A DNA stretch of 11,543 nucleotides from an uncultured Chloroflexota bacterium. GTDB taxonomy: Bacteria; Chloroflexota; Limnocylindria; Limnocylindrales; Limnocylindraceae. Below are positions 7,323 to 11,543 of the stretch, one piece after another. How positions within the stretch are numbered: position 1 is the first letter of the stretch; each line of letters starts with the position of its first letter. The notes below the pieces were generated by a model. That model was given only the letters and a program-made list of their open reading frames with translations. It ran no database searches and was not told the origin of the DNA. Position numbers and translations under genes: made by a program. The stretch is taken from NCBI GenBank assembly GCA_903847005.1, contig CAINCM010000040.1, positions 1 to 11,543 of the forward strand, written 5' to 3'.

Positions 7323-7810
7323 AGCGCGAGGACCGGCGTCTCGGCATCGATCTCGGAGATCGGCGAATCGGACTTGCCGTCGCGGTCGACGACATGTCGC
7401 CCCGCGGCCTCCCAACCATGATGCGTGCGGAACGCACGCACGCCGACGCGTCGCGACTCGCCGTGATCTGCCGGGAACATCGCATCGGGCGACTCGTGAT
7501 CGGACTCCCGCTTCACAGCGACGGCAGGGTCAGTGAGCAGGGAGAGAAGACGGTGCGCTGGGCCGAGGAGGTTGCAGACATCCTCAACCTTCCGGTGCGG
7601 TTCATCGACGAGCGCTACTCCTCCGCACGCGCAACGGATCGTGTGGGGCGACAGGGCGGCGGCGCGGGAGGCGGAGAACCAGGGCCGCGTCGGCGCGCGG
7701 CGTATCGGGCATCGATAGACCAGGCGGCGGCCGTGCTGATCCTCGAAGACGAGGCCGACCCCGGTCTCCACCTGGATCCTTCGCTGATGCGCGCTGAAGG
7801 TGTGGAGTGA
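7319..7810 (+). CDS. ruvX: RuvX/YqgF family putative Holliday junction resolvase / pre-16S rRNA nuclease
   Basis: The YqgF family has an RNase H-like fold. Members are described as pre-16S rRNA 5'-end processing nucleases and, in some bacteria, Holliday junction resolvases. The 163 residues show LGIDLGDRRIGLA (8-20, catalytic Asp11), VIGLP (60-64), FIDERYSS (95-102, Glu98) and IDQAAAVLIL (133-142, Asp134). Between the second and third motifs there is a Gly/Pro/Arg-rich stretch (110-126, with GGGAGGGEPGPRRR), about ten residues longer than in E. coli YqgF. The start overlaps alaS by ATGA and the stop overlaps mltG by GTGA. The alaS-ruvX-mltG order is widespread in Firmicutes and relatives. Confidence 0.9.
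   Translation: MKREDRRLGIDLGDRRIGLAVAVDDMSPRGLPTMMRAERTHADASRLAVICREHRIGRLVIGLPLHSDGRVSEQGEKTVRWAEEVADILNLPVRFIDERYSSARATDRVGRQGGGAGGGEPGPRRRAAYRASIDQAAAVLILEDEADPGLHLDPSLMRAEGVE
7796..7800 (+). promoter_or_regulatory. Ribosome binding site of mltG
   Basis: GAAGG lies 6 bases before the GTG at 7807, inside the end of ruvX. It supports a GTG start that overlaps the ruvX stop. Confidence 0.45.
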
Positions 7811-8997
7811 GCGGCACGCGACGTCTGGGACTGCTCGCTGCGCTCCTCGTGCTCCTCGCCGCAGGTCGAGCGGTCGCCCCTTCTCTCATCGGTGATGCGT
7901 TGATCAGCGCTGGCCTTCGCTCGCCGGGTATCCTCGGCCTTCCGTTCATCGGTGACATCGCGGTCGATCGCCTCGGTGAACGGATCTCCGCTCCCGCCTC
8001 CGACGACACGTCGCTCGTCACGGTGGAGATCGCGGCTGGGAGCAGCACGGCTGCGATCGCCGAACATCTCTTTGCCTCTGGCCTGATCGCTGACCCGACA
8101 GGATTTATCGTTGCCGTCGGGCGTGCCGGACTGGAGGGTCGGCTTCAGGCGGGACTCTTCCAGGTGGCGGGGAGCATGACACCAGCCGAAATTGCAGTGG
8201 CGCTGACGCAGCCGTATCGCGAGCCGACGATCGCAGTGCAGTTGCGAGCTGGCCTTCGCTTGGAGCAGATCGTCGCGCAAGCAGGGACCATCGATCTTCC
8301 CTTCACGCAGCGGGAACTGCTCGATCTCTTGCGCACGCCGCCCGAATCGCTGACTGCCGACTACGGGTGGCTGGATCTGCCCCAAGGCGCGACGCTCGAG
8401 GGACGTCTCGGTTCTGGCACGTTCAATGTGCCCGTCAGCGCCGATGCAGAGCGTTTTGTGCGGATGCTGCTCGACCGTTTTGCAGAGCAGATCCCAGCCG
8501 AACTGCGCGGCCCTACCGACGACGGTCGCTCCTTTCACGAAGTGTTGACCCTCGCCTCCATCGTGGAGCGGGAGGCAGCCCTCGACGAAGAGCGCCCACG
8601 AATGGCGGGGGTCTACGCCTACCGGATGCAAGAGGGTGTCGGTCTCTTTGCAGACCCCACGATCATCTGGGTGGCCGACTCCGCGGCGCTACGAACGCTG
8701 AAGCTTTCGCAGTGGGAGAACTATGAGTTCTGGACCTTTCCGCCGCAGCCGTATGCCGGCCTGGTGCCCCCGCGGGTGCCACAGGACCTGGTCCCCTGGA
8801 ACACGTTCGTCCGCGGTGGCCTGCCGCCCACTCCCGTGTCGTCGCCGTCGCGCGCATCCGTCGAGGCGGCGATCAACCCGGACATGAGTCGCAAAGAGAT
8901 GTACTTCGTGCTGATCCCGGACAGTGGCGGCAGGCACGACTTCAGCAAGACGCTCGCTGAGCACGAAGCGAAGGCGAAGAAGTACGGCTACAGATGA
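7807..8997 (+). CDS. mltG: Endolytic peptidoglycan transglycosylase MltG (YceG-like)
   Basis: MltG is a membrane-anchored lytic transglycosylase that cuts nascent glycan strands and sets their length. The 396 residues start with one membrane segment (about 7-27, LGLLAALLVLLAAG) and are otherwise extracytoplasmic. The N-terminal part holds a LysM-like subdomain (VTVEIAAGSSTAAIAEHL). The catalytic core has LASIVEREA (249-257, catalytic Glu254), the DPTIIW strand, a WNTFVRGGLPPTPVSSPS block, the AAINPD helix and a final YFVLIPDSGGRHDFSKTLAEH. The usual LEG-x-LFPDTY motif is degenerate here (LEGRLGSGTF, 197-206). An aromatic stretch (WENYEFWTFPPQPY) sits between DPTIIW and WNTF. The GTG start overlaps the ruvX stop by 4 bases, and the gene ends in an ATGA overlap with pepP. 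Confidence 0.92.
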   Translation: MSGTRRLGLLAALLVLLAAGRAVAPSLIGDALISAGLRSPGILGLPFIGDIAVDRLGERISAPASDDTSLVTVEIAAGSSTAAIAEHLFASGLIADPTGFIVAVGRAGLEGRLQAGLFQVAGSMTPAEIAVALTQPYREPTIAVQLRAGLRLEQIVAQAGTIDLPFTQRELLDLLRTPPESLTADYGWLDLPQGATLEGRLGSGTFNVPVSADAERFVRMLLDRFAEQIPAELRGPTDDGRSFHEVLTLASIVEREAALDEERPRMAGVYAYRMQEGVGLFADPTIIWVADSAALRTLKLSQWENYEFWTFPPQPYAGLVPPRVPQDLVPWNTFVRGGLPPTPVSSPSRASVEAAINPDMSRKEMYFVLIPDSGGRHDFSKTLAEHEAKAKKYGYR

Positions 8998-10217
8998 GCG
9001 AGATCGGTGTGAAGCTTCCACGCCCGAGTGACTTTGCAGGACCGCCGACAGAGGAAGATTATCGGCGGTGGAGCGACGCGGATGAGGCCGCGAGGCCCGC
9101 ACGTCTCGCGGCACTTCGCGCCCGAGCCCGAGCAGAGGGCCTCGATGCGCTCCTGCTCACGTCGCACGCGGATGCGCGCTACTTCTCTGGGATCTGCTTC
9201 GGCCCCAACGAGGAACCCACCGCTGGCGTGAGCGGATGGCTGCTCATCTCTGCAGACGCATTCGCGATCTTCGCCGACTCGCGATACACAGTGCAGGCTC
9301 GCCGCGAGGCGGCGCGTGCCACGGTCATCGATCCAGGAAGCGATCCAGGCGCGGCGATTGCATCATGGGCGAAGTCTCACGGGGTGCGCAACCTCGGCGC
9401 TGATCCCGGAGCGATTCGACATGTGATCTGGGAGCGCATGTTGGAAGCGGCGCCTGAGATGACGCTCGTCCCCGCGAAGGGGTGGGGGGTCACCCTCCGT
9501 GCGGTGAAGGAACCGGCAGAGATCGAGCGGATTGCTGCCGCGTGTGCCGTGGCGGATCGCGCCTTGGCCACCATCCTTCCGAAGGTCGTCCCTGGCGCAA
9601 CCGAGGCGCAGCTGGCGTGGCTCCTGGAGCGCGAGATGCGCCAAGGAGGGGCCGAGGCGCTCGCCTTCGATGTCGCCGCACTCGCCGGTCCAAACGCCGC
9701 CCTCCCGCATGGAAACCCTGGAGGGCGACCGCTTCGCAAAGGTGAGGTTGCGCTCTTCGACTTCGGTGCGCAAGTCGCCGGATATCGAAGCGACATGACG
9801 CGCACGCTCTTTGTTGGGAGCGCACACGAAGAAGACCTCGGCCTCTACGCGCGTGTCTTTGACGGTCAACAGGCGGCAATCGCCGCGCTCCGGCGCGCGG
9901 TGGAGGGCGGAGCCACGGAGCTTCCCTCTGGACGCGAAGTGGACCGTGTGGCCCGTGTGTCGATGGGCGACGCGACGGGCGTCTACGAGCATGGCCTCGG
10001 CCACGGGATCGGCTTGCAGACACATGAGTCACCCTCCCTCTCTCGCGGGGCCTCGGAACGTCCGCTCCCGTCCCCAACGGTCTTCAGCGTGGAGCCGGGT
10101 TTCTATCTGGAGGACCGCATCGGGATTCGCATCGAAGATCTTGTTGCGGTAGACCTTGCGGGTCGTCGCCTGAGCACACTCACTCGTTTCCCCTCATCCC
10201 CCTTGATCGTGGGCTGA
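8994..10217 (+). CDS. pepP: Xaa-Pro aminopeptidase, M24 metallopeptidase family (PepP/PepQ type)
   Basis: These cytosolic enzymes remove or split residues next to proline with two metal ions. The 407 residues comprise a creatinase-type N-domain (about 36-165, with DALLLTSHADARYFSG and FADSRY) and a pita-bread catalytic domain with all five metal ligands: Asp256 (FDFGAQ), Asp267 (RSDMTRT), His337 (GLGHGIGLQTHE), Glu367 (SVEPGFY) and Glu381 (GIRIED). The fold signatures fit an aminopeptidase P/prolidase; the sequence alone does not separate X-Pro aminopeptidase from dipeptidase, so the gene symbol is approximate. The gene lies directly before efp, as yqhT does in Bacillus and pepQ in many actinobacteria. 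The start overlaps mltG by ATGA. The reading frame extends ~35 residues upstream of the N-domain, which may indicate a later true start, but none is better supported. Confidence 0.88.
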   Translation: MSEIGVKLPRPSDFAGPPTEEDYRRWSDADEAARPARLAALRARARAEGLDALLLTSHADARYFSGICFGPNEEPTAGVSGWLLISADAFAIFADSRYTVQARREAARATVIDPGSDPGAAIASWAKSHGVRNLGADPGAIRHVIWERMLEAAPEMTLVPAKGWGVTLRAVKEPAEIERIAAACAVADRALATILPKVVPGATEAQLAWLLEREMRQGGAEALAFDVAALAGPNAALPHGNPGGRPLRKGEVALFDFGAQVAGYRSDMTRTLFVGSAHEEDLGLYARVFDGQQAAIAALRRAVEGGATELPSGREVDRVARVSMGDATGVYEHGLGHGIGLQTHESPSLSRGASERPLPSPTVFSVEPGFYLEDRIGIRIEDLVAVDLAGRRLSTLTRFPSSPLIVG

Positions 10218-10233
10218 CGGCTAGACTGTCAGC
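10213..10233 (+). promoter_or_regulatory. Inverted repeat surrounding the putative efp -10 box
   Basis: GCTGAC (10213-10218) and GTCAGC (10228-10233) form a perfect 6-base dyad with a 9-base centre that contains TAGACT. It begins at the end of pepP, whose stop is at 10215-10217. It could be an operator or simply chance. There is no U-tract, so it does not look like an intrinsic terminator. Confidence 0.35.
10222..10227 (+). promoter_or_regulatory. Putative -10 box of efp
   Basis: TAGACT fits TANNNT and would start transcription near 10234, giving a leader of about 18 bases that contains the ribosome site. A TTGATC at 10203-10208 resembles a -35 box, but the spacing is only 13 bases, too short for a standard promoter. 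Confidence 0.4.
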
Positions 10234-10236
10234 AAA

Positions 10237-10247
10237 GAGAGGGGGAG
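10237..10247 (+). promoter_or_regulatory. Strong Shine-Dalgarno of efp
   Basis: The purine run GAGAGGGGGAG ends 4 bases before the ATG at 10252. It is the clearest ribosome binding site in the window and suggests high EF-P expression independent of pepP translation. Confidence 0.7.
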
Positions 10248-10251
10248 CCAG

Positions 10252-10809
10252 ATGATCTCTACCGGCGAACTGAAGAAGGGTGTCGTGATCGAACTGGAGG
10301 GCGACCTCTGGCAGATCCTCGAATACCACCACATCAAGGTGGGCCGGGGGTCCGCTCAGGTGCGCATCAAGTTCCGCAACGTTCGAAAGCAGTCGATCGT
10401 CGAGAAGACATTCCAAGCGGGCGAGAAGTTTCCGCGTGCGACACTCGAGCGCCGCCCTGCGCAATTCCTCTTCTCAGACGGGGGCGACTACACCTTCATG
10501 GACACGTCGACCTACGACCAGTTTGTGATCACCGGCGAACAGCTCGGTGAAGCGAAGGATTACATCAAGGACAATCTCGTCCTCGAGCGCATCAGCTATG
10601 AGAGCGAGACGCTCGGAGTGGAGCTTCCCATCAACATCGACCTCGTGGTCAAGGAGACGGATCCGGGATTTGCAGGGGATACGGCGACTGGCGCGCGGAA
10701 GCCCGCAACCCTCGAGACCGGCCTGATCGTGCAGGTTCCGCTCTTCGTGAACGTCGGCGATGTGATCCGAGTCGACACGCGAACCGGCGAATACCAGACT
10801 CGCGTCTGA
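10252..10809 (+). CDS. efp: Translation elongation factor P
   Basis: EF-P binds ribosomes stalled at proline runs and promotes peptide bond formation. The 185 residues show the three-barrel layout: a KOW-like N-domain (1 to about 62), a central OB-like domain and a C-terminal OB domain with the family signature PATLETGLIVQVP...GDVIRVDTRTGEY. The tip of the N-domain reads HHIKVGRGSAQ, so the residue aligned with E. coli Lys34 is Arg32. The tip type and C-terminus look Chloroflexota-like. The gene has its own likely promoter and a strong ribosome site, and it follows pepP by 34 bases. The stop codon is shared with the apparent CTG start of xseA. Confidence 0.97.
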   Translation: MISTGELKKGVVIELEGDLWQILEYHHIKVGRGSAQVRIKFRNVRKQSIVEKTFQAGEKFPRATLERRPAQFLFSDGGDYTFMDTSTYDQFVITGEQLGEAKDYIKDNLVLERISYESETLGVELPINIDLVVKETDPGFAGDTATGARKPATLETGLIVQVPLFVNVGDVIRVDTRTGEYQTRV

Positions 10810-11543
10810 TCACGCCGCCCGTCCCCGAGGAGGCACTCAGCGTCTCTGAGGTCGCGGCGCGGATCCGCGCCCAGATCGGCGAGGACCCGCTCCTCGCCTC
10901 GTGTGCCGTGGTCGGAGAGGTCCAGAGCAGCATGCGCAGCGCCGCCGGCCACGAGTATCTGACCCTCAGGGATGCAGAGGCAACGCTCGACGCGGTGCGC
11001 TTCCGTGGCAGCATTCGAGCAGGTGACGCGCTCCCGGCGGTTGGCGAGATGGTGATCTTGCTGGGCAGGATCGACCTCTATGCGCCGCGCAGCAGATATC
11101 AACTTATTGCACATACGGTGATTCGCCCTGGTGGGATCGGACTGCTGTCGCAAGAGCTGGAGGCGCTCCGCCGCAGACTCCAGGCGGAGGGCCTCTTCGA
11201 TGCGGCGCGGAAGCGACCGATTCCGGTTGCGCCGCAGGGGATTGCAATCGTTACCTCGCGTTCGGGCGCGGTGCTGCACGATGTTGTGCGCGTGCTTCGC
11301 GTTTCGGCGCCACAGGCTCGGCTCCTTCTCGTCCACGCGCCGGTCCAGGGCGCGGGCGCGCCAGAGGAGCTCGCTGACGCCATCCGTCGCGCAAATCTCC
11401 ATGCGGCCCGTGAGGTGCGCGCGGGGAACGCTGCGGCCCCGAGCGTGATCCTGATCGCACGTGGTGGTGGATCGAGCGACGACCTTGCGGCCTTCAACAG
11501 CGAGGTGCTCCTGCGCGCGATCGCAGCGTCCAACCTGCCTGTG
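10806..11543 (+). CDS. xseA: Exonuclease VII large subunit (5' part, cut by the window edge)
   Basis: XseA with XseB degrades single-stranded DNA from both ends. The frame is open through 11543 (246 codons). It shows the N-terminal OB-fold (ALSVSEVAARI; SCAVVGEVQ; GHEYLTLRD; GRIDLYAPRSRYQL), the LQAEGLFDAARKRPIP linker, GIAIVTSRSGAVLHDV, and the conserved ARGGGSSDDLAAFN (218-230, with Asp226), which are exonuclease VII hallmarks. No ATG, GTG or TTG occurs in this frame between the efp end and the OB-fold. The first in-frame candidates, GTG 10908 and ATG 10932, would remove the conserved first helix and strand. A CTG at 10806 overlaps the efp stop as CTGA, matching the ATGA/GTGA pattern of the neighbours, so I propose it as the start. 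The 5' limit is therefore tentative. The 3' third of the gene is missing. Confidence 0.9.
   Translation, partial: MITPPVPEEALSVSEVAARIRAQIGEDPLLASCAVVGEVQSSMRSAAGHEYLTLRDAEATLDAVRFRGSIRAGDALPAVGEMVILLGRIDLYAPRSRYQLIAHTVIRPGGIGLLSQELEALRRRLQAEGLFDAARKRPIPVAPQGIAIVTSRSGAVLHDVVRVLRVSAPQARLLLVHAPVQGAGAPEELADAIRRANLHAAREVRAGNAAAPSVILIARGGGSSDDLAAFNSEVLLRAIAASNLPV

Noticed and set aside
7615..8631. 338-residue minus-strand frame
   Set aside because: It is antisense to ruvX and mltG, whose motifs are clear; the composition is that of a shadow frame.
10213..10233. Intrinsic terminator after pepP
   Set aside because: The stem has only 6 pairs with a 9-base loop and no T-run follows.
1..11543. CRISPR, insertion sequence, phage, toxin-antitoxin or defence system
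   Set aside because: No direct-repeat array, transposase, terminal inverted repeats, or defence-related motif is visible; all genes are housekeeping types apart from one small membrane protein.

Overview
Almost all of this window (from about base 396 to the end) is a high-GC bacterial housekeeping region, densely packed and coded only on the + strand. The likely host is Chloroflexota. The clues are an EF-P with a GRGSAQ tip and a Chloroflexota-looking C-terminus, actinobacterial/Chloroflexota-like TypA and MnmA motifs, and the gene order. An actinobacterium is the main alternative. A reduced freshwater Chloroflexota such as the Limnocylindria would fit, but that is a guess from memory of the families and not a database result.

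The first ~350-395 bases do not belong with the rest. By hand count they are about 41% GC. They encode the end of a gene that looks like truB and the first ~74-87 residues of a proteobacterial (Methylophilales/betaproteobacterial-like) TypA. The change to high GC falls inside the almost invariant [14 protein letters not shown] segment of TypA. The simplest reading is an assembly chimera of two genomes joined at a conserved stretch, so the typA reading frame is probably a hybrid and the true upstream context of the high-GC genome is missing.

Layout after the junction: typA (translational GTPase); a group-I-like cysteine desulfurase; mnmA (tRNA 2-thiouridylase), which overlaps it by ATGA; an 89-residue Gly-rich membrane protein; then, behind a probable promoter, alaS-ruvX-mltG-pepP, each joined to the next by a 4-base start/stop overlap; then, behind a second probable promoter, efp followed by xseA, which runs off the right edge. 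The cysteine desulfurase and MnmA form a sulfur relay for s2U34 in tRNA. AlaRS and EF-P serve translation. RuvX acts on rRNA or Holliday-junction nucleic acid. MltG trims nascent peptidoglycan, PepP trims X-Pro peptides, and XseA is the large subunit of exonuclease VII. The order desulfurase-mnmA-x-alaS-ruvX-mltG resembles the Bacillus yrvO-trmU...alaS-yrrK-yrrL region and looks ancestral.

I found no mobile element, CRISPR array, tRNA, rRNA or phage gene, and no clearly new biological system. The points worth checking are the chimeric start, an apparent CTG start of xseA overlapping the efp stop (CTGA), substitutions around the PLP site of the cysteine desulfurase, a Cys-rich CCHC insert in AlaRS, a degenerate LEG motif in MltG, and a palindrome centred on the efp -10 box.
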